From Coptis chinensis (lineage: Eukaryota > Streptophyta > Magnoliopsida > Ranunculales > Ranunculaceae): DNA of 64,000 nucleotides. The DNA lies in the NCBI GenBank assembly GCA_015680905.1, contig CM027378.1:59669501-59733500 (forward strand), in the 5' to 3' direction. Position 1 is the first letter of the stretch; each line of letters starts with the position of its first letter. Below the pieces are notes generated by a model, which saw nothing but the letters and a program-made list of their open reading frames with translations, was not told the origin of the DNA and did no database searches. The translations under genes and the position numbers were made by a program. Below are positions 10,792 to 21,170 of this stretch, one piece after another.

Positions 10792-12333
10792 ATGCAGATA
10801 CATGAGCAGGTAAAGTTCACACGAGAGATAAAGCAAAATGAAGAACCCTGGGAAATAAAAACAATAGAGGCGGTGGAAAAAATTGATATTGGTACAGGAG
10901 AAAGTAAGCGTCATACGTTTATTGGTACAGAAATGTCTGCCACTATAAGAAATGAGTTGATGGTCTTTTTGAAAGAGAATCAGAATGTTTTTGCATGGTC
11001 AATGTTGGACCTCACCGGTATCGACCCAACTATATGTTCACACAAGCTGAATATGGAAGAAAATGCAACTCTGGTTCATCAAAAGCATCGAAAGGTTAGA
11101 CCAATGTACGAAGAAGCGGTGCAAGCTGAGATACAAAAGATGTTAAATAATGGCATAATCATAAAAGTGGATCATTCTCAATGGGTGGCGAACATAGTAG
11201 TAGTGCCCAAGAAGGATGGTAGAGTTCGAATTTGCGTTGACTTTACCGATGTAAATAAGAAGTGTCATAAAGATCATTATCCGATGCCAAGGATAAATGA
11301 GTTGGTTGATCGAACAACTGGTTTCGAATTAATCAGTTTCTGTGATAGATATTCAGGATATTTTCAGATTCTAATGCCTATTATAGATCAACTCAAAACG
11401 GCATTCGTCGTTAATGGAGATATATACTGTTTCATCATAATGCCATTTGGGTTGAAAAATGCTGGAGCTACTTATCAAAGGTTATAAATGCTGGAGCTAC
11501 TTATCAAAATGTTGGAGCTACTTAAGAAGCTCATAAAACGAATTGTCGAGGTGTATATCGATGATATGGTTATAAATTCCATGAAAGCTGAAGATCATGT
11601 GAAGGACCTCGATACTGTATTTCTAATATTGTGAGAATTTAACATGAAGCTTAACCCAGAGAAGTCTACTTTTGGGGTCAGCTCTGGAAAATTCTTGGGG
11701 TATATTGTTACCAAGTGAGGCATCGACGCTAATCCTAATCAGATACGAGCACTTCAGCAAATACCATCTCCAACAACTAGAAAGTAGATACAAAGGCTGA
11801 CTGGAAGAATAGCTGCGCTCAACATATTCATATCCAAAAACTCTAATCGATGTTAGCCACTTTTCAAGTTGCTTAAAAAGAATACTAAATTATGTTGGAA
11901 TGACGGATGTGAATAAGCATTTTCTGAATTAAATAAATACCTACAAGAAATTTCGACGCTTACAAAACTAGATGAGGGAAAAAGTGTGTTTCTCTATTTG
12001 GCTGTGTCAAAATTTGATATAAATTCGGTATTGGTAAAAGTTGAAAAGGGTGTTGAAAGACCAGTGTATTTTCAAAGCAAAACAATGCTCGAGGAAGAGA
12101 CATGATATTCGACACTGGAGAAATATGCTTTAGCGCTTTTATTCTCATCTTATATGCTAAAGCCATATTTTCAATCACACTCTGTGATCATTATGACAAA
12201 TCTCCCATTAAAGCAGACTCTGGCGAACACTACCAAATCAGGAAGAATGTCGAAATGGTCAGTACTAACAAACGAATTTGGTGCTGAATACCAAAACTGA
12301 GTATCGGAGAAAAGTCAGGCACTGGCCGACTTC
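10792..12333 (+). pseudogene. pol: Reverse transcriptase and first RNase H of Tat-like element
   Basis: 10792-11487 holds the fingers and palm start: RPMYEEAVQAEIQKML, SQWVANIVVVPKKDGRVRICVDF, DHYPMPRI and CDRYSGYFQI, then IMPFGLKNAGATYQRL. A TAA at 11485-11487 coincides with a local imperfect triplication of about 23 bp. The catalytic YIDDM follows at about 11554-11568, then LGYIVTK, then the first RNase H (LAVSKFDINSVLV near 12000, YALALLFSSY near 12125). Stops near 11632, 11717, 11788, 11857, 11914, 12104 and 12298 break it, mostly at Trp, Gln, Arg or Glu codons. Confidence 0.85.
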
Positions 12334-12816
12334 TTGGCTGATTTTCCATGTGAGGATGCTAGTTGGGGCATGGAAAAGGAGGAGTTCTCAATGCTGCAAG
12401 AGGCCGAGGATATTATCGATACAGATAATCCATGGGATGGAACAAATGGTTGGAAACTATTTGTCGATGGATCATCTGGGAGTAAGGGATGTGGCATCGG
12501 GGTTGTATTGGTTACACCCAAAAATCAAAGGCTCGAAACAGCAATAACATTAGGATTCCATGCATCGAACAATGAGGCTGAGTGCGAAGCATTAATCACC
12601 GGACTCGAGATGGCCAAATCTCTCAAAGTGAAAGAATTATCAATTTTTAGTGAGTCAATGCTCGTTGTCAGCCAAATTAATGGAGGATATTCAGCAAAAT
12701 GTGATAACATGGTGGATTACTTAAGTTTTATAAAAACTAAGTTGAGGGACTTTAGTAAAATAAGGCTTCAACACCTCAATAGAAATGAAAACAGGCATGT
12801 AGACGCCCTAGCTTAA
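12334..12816 (+). pseudogene. Second, archaeal-type RNase H of Tat-like element
   Basis: An intact 160-codon stretch beginning ADFPCEDASW. The RNase H fold is clear: WKLFVDGSSGSKGCGIG (first catalytic Asp), then SNNEAECEALITGLEMA (Glu), then SESMLVVSQINGG (the usual Asp of FSDS is Glu here), then NENRHVDALA (final Asp). This additional RNase H between the first RNase H and integrase is diagnostic of the Tat/Ogre lineage. The Asp-to-Glu change at the third acidic position would probably impair catalysis. It ends at a TAA at 12814-12816. Confidence 0.85.
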
Positions 12817-14136
12817 GTGACAGCAATGCTAGAAAACACGGAGGGTCGCACTTTGCACATCGGCATCCAGGAGAGGACAAGCATCAATGTCGACGAACCA
12901 GAGGTTATGGAAATCAACACACTGGGGGCATCATGGATGGAAGCATATATATCATACTTATTTGAGGTTAAAGTACTTGAGGACAAAAATGAAGCCAAAA
13001 GAATCAAGTCTGGAGCGCAAAGATATGTATTGATTGATAATGAGTTATATTGAAAGAATCCAGGAGGTCCGCATCTGAAGTGTATATCACATGAGGATGC
13101 ACATTTAGTCATTGCAGAACTCCACGAGGAAAATGTGTAAACCATTCAGTTGGAAGATCATTGGCAAATAAAATCATGAGGCACCATATGCGAAGAGATT
13201 GTCTTCGTTATGCTAAAAAGTGCATGCAATGCCAAATACATGGAAAGGTTATACACGTTCCAGTTGAGGAGTTACACTGTGTATCGAACTCATAACCTTT
13301 TACGCTATGGAGCATGGATATTGTCGGTCCTCTAGCACCTGGAAGAGGTAAAAGATGATTCATGCTCGCGGTCACAGACTATTTAACCAAGTAGGTAGAG
13401 GTCATAACCTTACAGCACATAAAGGAGCAAGATGTGATAAATTTTCTTTCCAAAAGAGTAATATGTTGATACAGGTTACCATATGCCATTATATCAGATA
13501 ATGGGCCACAGTTCGTAGGAGGAAAAGTAAAAGCTTTCTTGGAATCATACAAGGTTTTCACATATGCGCCATATTATTCTCAGGGTAACGGGAAAGCAGA
13601 AGCAACAAATAAAACCATAATGGATAATATCAAAAAAAATCTAGAAGACAAGAAAAGTCTCTGGGTGGATGAATTAAATAGCGTTCTATAGGCTTATAGA
13701 ATGACACCTCAAACTGCCTTGGGTGAATCTCCTTTTACATTAGGTTATGGCACATCAGAAATGGTGGTATCAACATCCAGAACCAAAGTCTTAACGAATG
13801 GCCAAAATAATGAATGAAGTAATGCCAGCAAAAGTCCTCAATCTCGAGGAAACAAGAGATCAAGCAAGATTAAGGCTCGAAACATACCATTGGCAGCTCA
13901 GAAAAGCTTTCAACAAGAAAGTGAGAGAAAGACATTTTCAAGAAGGTGATTTGGTCTTGAAAATGGTTACTCAAGCAACTAAAGTGAAAGGGGATGGCAA
14001 ACTAGCAGCAAGCTGGGATGGGTCTTACATCATTCACAAAGTGGGAATCAATGGAGCTTACTACTTAAAAAGAGCTGAAGGTGTAACATTACCAAAGCTT
14101 CAAAATGTAAGCAATTTGAAAGCATTTTATCAATAA
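12817..14136 (+). pseudogene. Integrase region of Tat-like element
   Basis: A spacer of about 300 bp is followed by a partly legible zinc-binding N-domain (RRDCLRYAKKCMQCQ near 13190-13230). The core keeps all three catalytic acids: MDIVGPL (13314), ISDNGPQF (about 13494) and the Glu of GNGKAEATNK (about 13600). The C-domain 13798-14136 is open (RERHFQEGDLVLK, a DGSYIIHKV segment, NVSNLKAFY). In-frame stops near 13290, 13357, 13390, 13462 and 13689 are explained by C-to-T or G-to-A at Trp, Gln or Arg codons, with one frameshift near 13795. Confidence 0.85.
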
Positions 14137-14264
14137 AGAATATTCTAAGTATCATGATATATTTTTTCGAAGTTATGCATTCAATAAAGAGATTGTTATT
14201 TCCAAAAGCAATACCTATATAAATATCACAGATCCTCGTATCTCTAGAATTATATGTTGATAAC

Positions 14265-14405
14265 AGGTCAAACAAAAATCCTGGTGATCTGTAGATCCTC
14301 ATCTCAATACTAGGTCAAACAAAAATCCTAGTGATCTGTAGATCCTCATCTCGATACCAGGTCAAACAAAAACCATGGTGATCTATAGATTCTCATCTCG
14401 ATACC
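14265..14405 (+). repeat. 47-bp tandem repeats, three copies
   Basis: 'aggtcaaacaaaaatcc...gatcctcatctcgatacc' units start at 14265, 14312 and 14359. Similar pieces reappear at 14705 and 32280-32360, on the other side of the CACTA insertion. Confidence 0.85.
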
Positions 14406-14407
14406 AA

Positions 14408-14670
14408 GTCAAAAAATCCAGTTCTTGGCAGCAATGTTGAGTTCGGGTCAAAAAATCCAGTTTTTGGCAGCAATGTCGAGTTCGGGTCAAAAATCTAGTT
14501 CTTGGCAACAATGGCAAGTTCGGGTAAAAAAATCTAGTTCTTGGCAGCAATGTCGAGTTCAGGTAAAAAAAATCCAGTTCTTGGCAGCAATGTCGAGTTC
14601 GGGTAAAAAAATCCTAGTATTGGCAGAAATGTCAATATGAGGTCAAGATCGTGATGAAAATCCTGGTATT
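14408..14670 (+). repeat. 39-bp tandem repeats, about six copies
   Basis: 'gttcttggcagcaatgtcga' units recur at 14425, 14464, 14502, 14541, 14581 and 14620. An ORF across them is only the repeat translated. Confidence 0.9.
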
Positions 14671-14984
14671 GGTAGAAGTGTTGATATCAGGTCAAGATGA
14701 TATCATAGGCTCGATACCAGGTCAAAGAAAAAGGAGGCAGACGCCTAAGGTATGTAACAATAAGGGATATTTTCTTTCTTATTTTTTGGTTACAAATATG
14801 TCAGGGGAATAGTATCGAATTTCAAATTTGTTCTTTTTAAATAATTGCAAATACCATTGATAGAATTGCACTGAAAATTTGGTGTTTAAGCAAAAATAAG
14901 GCGATAATAATTCATTAAAAAGGGACAACATAAGCAAAATAAGGTTGTTACACATTGAATATAAAACTAAATAACATAAAGAAA
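14671..14984. other. 3' region of Tat-like element, no gene
   Basis: AT-rich spacer with one more 'gataccaggtcaaag' piece. No coding signal. Confidence 0.5.
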
Positions 14985-15245
14985 GCATTAGTCTTCATCT
15001 TCGTTGTCATCCTCGTCTTCATCACCATCTTCATTCTCGTCACCATCGTCACCATCATCCTCGTCATCACCGTCAGTCGAAGACCCATCATTATTTTTTT
15101 CATAACAATATGGTCTCGAAGCAATTCATCTTCATATTCTTCTTCTTCTTTGTCTTCTTCTATTATTTCTTCTTCTTTTTCTTCTTTTTCTTCTTCTGCT
15201 GGCTCTTCTTCATCGTCGTAATGCTCGATGGTAGGACAGTCTGAC
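14985..15245 (-). pseudogene. Acidic antisense exon of Tat-like element
   Basis: On the minus strand a possible acceptor (ACTAGTCAG) near 15245 is followed by a frame of about 40 residues made mostly of Glu and Asp. One frameshift near 15110 leads to a second Asp/Glu-rich run that ends at a stop at about 14985. Trinucleotide codons (GAA, GAT, GAC) on this strand appear as a TTC/ATC-rich tract on the plus strand. I infer it is the terminal exon of the antisense gene at 33664-36375, now separated from it by the CACTA. It could also be simple-sequence DNA. Confidence 0.4.
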
Positions 15246-15420
15246 TAGTGAGACCATTCTAGAAGAACCATAAAAACAGCAAGAATAGTAAGGAAGTATG
15301 AAACGAGAGGCTTTTTTTTTTTTTTTTTTAGGATTGGTTGTTTTCAGTAAGAGGATTACAAAAGATAGTTTAGAATCATGCAGGTGAAGGTCTTTTTACA
15401 GTAGTAAAAAATTATAAAAA
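15246..15420. other. 3' region of Tat-like element
   Basis: AT-rich spacer with a poly-T run at about 15311-15329. No gene. Confidence 0.4.
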
Positions 15421-15493
15421 CAAGGGAATTTAATGGTGATTAACAAGAAAATGAGAAAAGTTAATGGTGATTAGCAAGAAAATGAGGAAAGTT
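15421..15493 (+). repeat. 31-bp tandem repeats left of CACTA
   Basis: 'ttaatggtgattagcaagaaaatgag' units continue at 31975-32075 after the CACTA element, so the CACTA inserted inside this short array. Confidence 0.9.
15491..15493. repeat. CACTA target duplication GTT, left
   Basis: GTT matches 31975-31977. Three bases is the CACTA standard. Confidence 0.85.
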
Positions 15494-15720
15494 CACTACA
15501 ACAAATTAGCTTTTTAGCGACAAAAGTTTTAGTGACAATAAAAAAACGTGGCTAATTGTCATTTTTGGCTACATAAAAAATGTTGCAATTTATCCACTGT
15601 CTTACTTTTGATAATAAGTGTTTGGCAACGCTTTTTATGTTGCTGAAAGTCTTGTTCAAAATATTAAAATAAATAAAAGCTTTTTGGCGACAAAAATACT
15701 GTTGAAAATAACATTTTATC
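15494..15720 (+). repeat. CACTA left terminal and subterminal repeats
   Basis: Terminal CACTACAACAA followed by 'ttagcgacaaaag', 'ttggcaacgc' and 'ttttggcgacaaaa' variants of the subterminal motif. Confidence 0.8.
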
Positions 15721-16396
15721 AATGATGGTGATATCTAACGTCGGTGATGATAGTTGTATCCCAACATTATTGGTGTCACAAATGGTTGAGTGTTTCCAAC
15801 TGGTTCAAAGTTTTGGCATACCGCCCTAGTTTTGGATACCTAGCACCTATGATTTTTGAAATTTTTGATAAAAGATTAAAAAAAACGAAAATGAAAAAGA
15901 AAAAGAAAAAATAAAGGATAAACTGAAAGGGTCCCAAATTTTACCTAACACGACACTCTCTTTTTCACTCTGAACCGAAGAAAACCAAAGAGCGCAACCT
16001 CGCCTCCGTCCACCACCTATTACCAAATCTCCTTCCGGCTCCACCGTGAAACGTTGCAGTAGAAGGTACACTCCATCATAATTTGATTATCAAATTCTAG
16101 AGCTTTTACTTTTATTTTTGGAAAAGATGTTGGGATTAGGCAGATGTATGGCCAAAGATGACACATTTACTTGATTGGGTTTTACTTTTTTAATTAGTGT
16201 GTTTTGTTATTCTTAAATTCAAGAAATTCCCTGTAAGTATTAAACCGAAAAGAAAGGATTCTTTTTGAAGCTATTCAGTGGCCCGGATTTTCTAAACATA
16301 TGTGCTCCAAATTTTTACAATAAGTCTGCGATACTCAAGAAATGGATTCCCATCTCGGATAAAAGGACCCCAGAAAAGTAGAAGACAGAGTTGTCC
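15721..16396. other. CACTA left arm, no intact gene
   Basis: Contains a C-rich exon-like stretch at about 15950-16065 resembling a 5' UTR or splice junction ('gttgcagtag'). It may be another captured host fragment, but nothing is identifiable. Confidence 0.3.
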
Positions 16397-16896
16397 CTAG
16401 AGATTCTTGGAAAGCTCCTCTGTTAATGACGTCGACATCACATACAATCCCTTGGTCTCCAACAGCTGGATCACTGCTGACATGTTCACTTCCATCAATC
16501 TTCCAACTATCTCTTCTAGAGGTTCATTCAGCATATGCTGATGAACAAGATAGTGGCCAAATCCCTCGAGATGAACAAAGGGATCATAGGTTGCTTCTCC
16601 ACCCAATTTCCTTTCACTCAAGGCCTTAACTTGAAGCTGTAAATACTTGATGTAGTCAATGATATCATCCAATGCAGCATCTTTATTGCCCTTGCCAGAA
16701 TTTGGAAGAAGTTTCTCCAGCGCTTTGAGATTTTCAGTAATTCTAGCTTTTCGGACACGATCTGCTACTAAACGTCTGGTAGAAGCTCTCTTTTTGGATG
16801 GGGATCCAAAAACAGCGACCGTGATCTCTACCCTCCTTCTCCGGCTCCTGCTCTCCTTCTCCCCCTCAATATGTATATACCCCTCTTCACTCTACC
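16397..16896 (-). pseudogene. Captured bHLH transcription-factor fragment
   Basis: The minus frame is open from about 16896 to a stop at 16397, about 165 codons. After an Arg/Glu-rich lead comes a bHLH domain: basic region RRLVADRVRKARITENL, helix 1 with KALEKLLPN, a loop with Gly/Asn/Lys, and helix 2 LDDIIDYIKYLQLQVKALS. A C-terminal tail follows, with GFGHYLVHQHMLNEP and a KGLYVMSTSL ending. The helix-2 and tail pattern resembles the LRL/UNE12-type (subfamily XI-like) bHLH proteins, but the assignment is tentative. The usual RxxRxR spacing of the basic region is only partly kept, so DNA binding is doubtful. No intron interrupts the domain, unlike typical host genes. It lies wholly inside the CACTA transposon, so it is a transduplicated host sequence. 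No ATG precedes the basic region in frame. Confidence 0.8.
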
Positions 16897-17097
16897 TTCT
16901 CTCATTTCTTTATTTTATCTTCTACTACTTTACTTAGTACTTGTTGTTAATCTGAATGAATGACAGTGGGAACACAATCTAGAGATATTTAAGGAAGGGG
17001 AAGAGATGGAAGTATGCCTTTTCCGATGCCACTTCATCTCCTATATCCTTAAATGGGTCTCTCATTGCTTGTTCATCTAGACCACTACTAATGGAAC
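16897..17097. other. CACTA arm between bHLH fragment and Athila insertion
   Basis: No ORF. It may be UTR or intron of the captured gene. Confidence 0.3.
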
Positions 17098-17102
17098 ACT
17101 GG
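17098..17102. repeat. Athila target duplication ACTGG, left
   Basis: Matches 28984-28988. Confidence 0.9.
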
Positions 17103-18489
17103 TGATAAGTGCTCAAAAAGTGCAATTTAACCCTCGATTATGCCTCTTGTTTAGCCATCTTAGTGGACTAATAGTGTTTGTAAGTTATGTTTTATGATTC
17201 TACAGGTGAAAGAGAGAGAGTTTTGTGGAATATAAGAGAAAAAGGGGTAAAACAGAGCAATTCGGAGCATTAAGGATCACATGGAAAGCCCGTGGACAAT
17301 CATGGAGAAGGCCAAGGAATTGAAGCTATTAAAGATGCGACTTGGACCTATTTTAAAGCCTATTTGGAAGCCCAAGGCCAAAGGATTCGTTGCTTGGACC
17401 AAAGCCCGCAAAAGAGGATAGAAGGATAGAGCAGAAGAGACAAAATAGACTTCCGCGTCTGGGATGCATGGATCGCGCGTCCAGACACATTTCTTGCATC
17501 TGAGACGCATGGATCATGTGTCCAGACACATGAAACGACACTGTAGCTAATTCCTTCTCAGTTTTGGAGACGAAGTTGGACTCTGAAAGAAGTCTATTTG
17601 TATTAGGAAACAAATGGCGGTTTGGAATGCTTCTAGAACTCATTGTAACCCTATAAATAGAGGACCTAAGTGCCTCATGTAATTTGCCAATTCACTTATA
17701 TTCTTGTCTCCATAACTTGAGGCAGAGAGAGATTAATAATAAAAGATTCGGTTTTAACTAGCTGAGTCTTAATAAATTAGTCTTTCTAGTCTCATGTTCT
17801 TCGACTCTTCTTCTTCTCGTTCTTCGTGTTCTTTCGTCTTTATGGAAGACTAATCTTCTCCTTCAAGGGAGGAGATGAAGCCAGTGCTTAAGGTTTAATG
17901 ATTCTTCTGGTTCATGGTGTTCTTCAATCAGGTTAGTTCTTTATGTTTTTAGTTATTAATTCCATTGCCCACACCAGGGGATGGAAGTATAGAATAGGGT
18001 TTATGTTTTGCAATATTAATATCATGCTAGTGTTCTTTACTTTTCTTCTAGTAGTATAGTTCTTTAGAGTTAGGGAGTATTCTTTGTGTTGCCTTAGAAG
18101 GGGTAGCTCAGGGAGTGGCTGCCTAAGGGATGTATTCTTTGTGTTTGACTTAAGTGGTGATTCATTTAATTGTCGCCCTATTAGGAAGTACTCCTTGATG
18201 TTGCTCTCGGTAATACATTGAATGGCTGCCCGAGCTTACATAAAAGGAAAGAAGATATTAATAGCATAAACATAGGAATAACCTTAAGTAGAGTTAATTG
18301 TTAACGATGTTTCGTCCAAGAGAGCATCGACACTCGCTCGATTGCCTAATTGTAGTCTACTTGTAAGAACAACCATGAAGCAGAAGGTCATAGATTAAAA
18401 GTATTGGTGGATTCTAATCTCTTGAATTCCCTCTCTTATAAATTCTCAATAGTTTAGTTAGTTTAGTTTAGTTTAGCATTAGAATACAA

Positions 18490-18497
18490 TATCTATA
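18490..18497. repeat. MITE target duplication TATCTATA, left
   Basis: Repeated at 18750-18757. The 3' LTR has the single uninterrupted site (near 28779). Confidence 0.85.
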
Positions 18498-18749
18498 AGG
18501 GTTAGTTAGACTTACCCCCCCCCCCCCATTAATAGTTGCAATTAGTGTTACCCCCCACCCCCCATTTTCAAAAATATTAGTGATACCCCCAATTGCAAGA
18601 TCCAACGGCTACGAGATGAATTTTTTTTTTCAAATGAAGAAATCTGACCGTTGGATCTTACAAATGGGGGGGTATCACTAATATTTTTGAAAATGGGGGG
18701 CTAACACTAATTGGCAACTAGTAATGGGGGGTAAGTCTATGTAACCCTC
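18498..18749. mobile_element. Foldback MITE with 8-bp target duplication
   Basis: Present only in the 5' LTR. Ends AGGGTTAGTTAGACTTACCC and its near-complement GGGTAAGTCTATGTAACCCT. The two halves are inverted copies almost throughout, around a short hinge near 18625, and include C-runs and G-runs of six or more, so the transcript would form one long hairpin. The 8-bp duplication suggests hAT; a Mutator-like origin with an imperfect 9-bp duplication is possible. Confidence 0.88.
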
Positions 18750-18958
18750 TATCTATAATCATAGTTTTTAATCCCTCAAAGCCTGTTTCCAGTCTTGTCC
18801 TTCATATAAACATACACTTAAAAGTGGAATGATACCCTACTCATCATTTACTTATTGAGGGATACTTAGGTTTTGATACGCTTCTATTTTGTTCAACGAC
18901 CATCATCTATCTACATCATCCATATACCATAATAAACACAAAAGGAGGCAAGGTCAAA

Positions 18959-18976
18959 TGGCGTCGCTGCCATTTT
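18959..18976 (+). promoter_or_regulatory. Primer-binding site of Athila-like element
   Basis: TGGCGTCGCTGCC starts two bases after the LTR. It differs at two positions from the TGGCGCCGTTGCC expected for Athila elements; both are transitions. Confidence 0.8.
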
Positions 18977-19586
18977 TAGTTGTTTATGTTTAACTTTTTC
19001 TTTCAAGATTAGAACTTTGGATTTTGAGGTAATTTTAGCCACATCATCCATCCTTTTGAGAAAGAGAGAAGCTTGAAGGACATCTCGAAGACAAGATCTA
19101 CCATCCAGGTTAGTCGGATCTTCATTCTTTTTATTTCATTCTTAGTATAGTTGCATCATAGTTTAGTTTTATTGCTTTCTAGTATAATTGCATTTAGGAC
19201 TTTTTCAACAATTGAAGTTGTAAGCCAACACAGTGAAATATCAAACTCTAGTGTTTCTTGTCTGAATCTTGACAAACGGACTATCGTCTATGGGCTGTGG
19301 TACTTAAGCAATCCAAGTGATTCACCATAACCCTAGAAGAGACAGCTTTAGACAACGGGCGAGATACTAGCTGCAAAGCCCAACCCAGTTGAAGGAAAGT
19401 AGTTTTATATTTTAGTATAATTTAGAATAGTTGTATATTATTCAAGCATTGTAGGATAGTTTTTCGTCATTTTCGCATAGCATTTTCTAGTGTATGCCCC
19501 GTCCTCCATATCATCGTCCGGTAAGAACATAACAGTGGACAAGGTTCAACAATCAACTCACAAGAATACTAGATGAGATTGAAACA
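18977..19586 (+). other. 5' leader of Athila-like element
   Basis: Untranslated region between primer site and gag. No ORF. Confidence 0.6.
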
Positions 19587-21170
19587 ATGGCCGCATGCAA
19601 TGATGGAGGTGTTTTGGACACCAATAATCCAGAACCACCCATGCAAGCACAACAGAGGAAGAAGTTGAGTGATTTCTATTCACCAATCATTGGAGACCCA
19701 CAAAGCAATATTGTTTTTCTAGAGACAGAAGCTAACCAGTTCGAACTTAGAGCATCAGTAATTTCTACGCTTCCAAAGTTCAATGGCTCAGACAATATTC
19801 AGCCTTATGTTCACATGAACAAATTTCTATCAGTCCTCAAAACTTTCAAGAACCAGAATATCAGGGATGAGAGTATCAAGTTAATTCTTTTTCCACTCTC
19901 ACTCGAAGGTAAAGCATCCAAATGGTTAACTGCACAGCTGATCAATTCAATCAACAATTGGGAGAAGTTGAGAACAAAGTTTATGAGCAAGTTCTACCCA
20001 CCCCAGAAGACAGATGCCATGCAGCAAGCCATCAGCAATTTCAAAGGGAAGATAACTGAAGAATATCATCAAAGCTAGGAGAAATTCAATAATCTGCTAG
20101 TCTCATGTCCACATCATGGTTATGATAAGAGCACACTGGCTCATTTTTTCTTTCGAGCACTTTCTACTATGAACAAGCAGATGATACAATCAATGCATCA
20201 AGGTAAGTTTACATCATTAGATGGAGAGGAAGCCTACAACTTTCTTGAGAATTTAGCTGAAGACACTCAACAATGGAGTACTAGCAACGAGGACGTAACT
20301 ATAGTGGAGGGGGTGCCGAAGCAATTTGGCAACCAAATTCAAGAAGACCCAAATCAAGCGATGATATCAATTATGGCAAGCCTATCAACAGGACTTGAAA
20401 CTCCAAACAAGAAATTTGATCAGTTCTCCATGAATCCTCCAAAAGCAAACAATTTCCAAGCTAGACCTCAGTCAACCAAGCCTTGTTATGCCATTTGTGA
20501 GCTATGTTCTGATGAAGGCCACACCACTGAAGAGTGTTCGTACTATCTGGATACTAATGCAGAGGCATATAGTATCAACTCTTTAGGAAGAAATAACCCG
20601 GTTCAATCGAGGGGGTAATTATTGGAAGCCACAAAATACAAATAAGAGGAATTTTCCTCCAGGATTCCAAAATCAGTCAAATCAGTTCCAGAATAACCAG
20701 TATCAGTTCCAAACCCGCCAGCAACAATACAGAAATCAACAGTCATACTAAAACCAGCAATACCCAGCCAACACAAACAGAGAGTTAGTACCAGATCTTA
20801 TGAGTGGATATATTGCCCCTACACCTCAGTCGAGCAAAGCAGTTATCCCACATCTGGAAGAAGCTATCACCACCATTGTCAATGAGCTAAAACAGACAAA
20901 TCAAAGAACCCAAAAGTTGGAGAATAACTTTAGTGTCATTCAAGGCCAGATAGGGCAAATCGCTGCCGCCTTGACAGAGAGATTAAAAGGAGCATTACCA
21001 AGCCAGCCAGAGCCAAATCCGAAAGGAAGAGGTGTCCTGCAGGTGGATAACCAGGAGATTACTCAGTCGAATCACCAAGTTAATGTTGTCACCACTCTGA
21101 GGTCAGGCAAGAAAGTTGATAACAAGATTGTCTATGAACCAGGAAAAGATTCTGCGGAGCCTAAGGTAAC
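19587..21170 (+). pseudogene. gag: gag of Athila-like element
   Basis: Starts at ATG 19587. The Gag domain shows SVISTLPKFNGSDNIQPYVH, LILFPLSLEGKASKWL, NWEKLRTKFMSKFYPP and the TEEYHQS motif. It is stopped by TAG at 20076-20078, where the second copy (54555) has TGG. It continues through LDGEEAYNFLENLAE to a complete C-x2-C-x4-H-x4-C zinc knuckle (CELCSDEGHTTEEC) at about 20497-20538. A frameshift near 20600 and a TAA near 20750 follow, then the Gln-rich C-terminal part with a coiled-coil-like region (NELKQTNQRTQKLENNF) and a LPSQPEPNPKG motif. Zinc knuckle and core are intact in sequence, but the frame is not. Confidence 0.88.

Larger units (their letters stand above)
17103..18956 (+). repeat. 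5' LTR of Athila-like element
   Basis: TGATAAGTGC...AGGTCA, 1854 bp. It exceeds its 1573-bp partner mainly because a 252-bp MITE plus its duplication lies inside (18498-18757). Confidence 0.92.

Noticed and set aside
14425..14640. Ser/Gln-rich ORF
   Set aside because: It is the 39-bp tandem repeat translated.
16426..16937. Plus-strand ORFs over the bHLH fragment
   Set aside because: They are shadows of the minus-strand bHLH frame, which has clear domain motifs.
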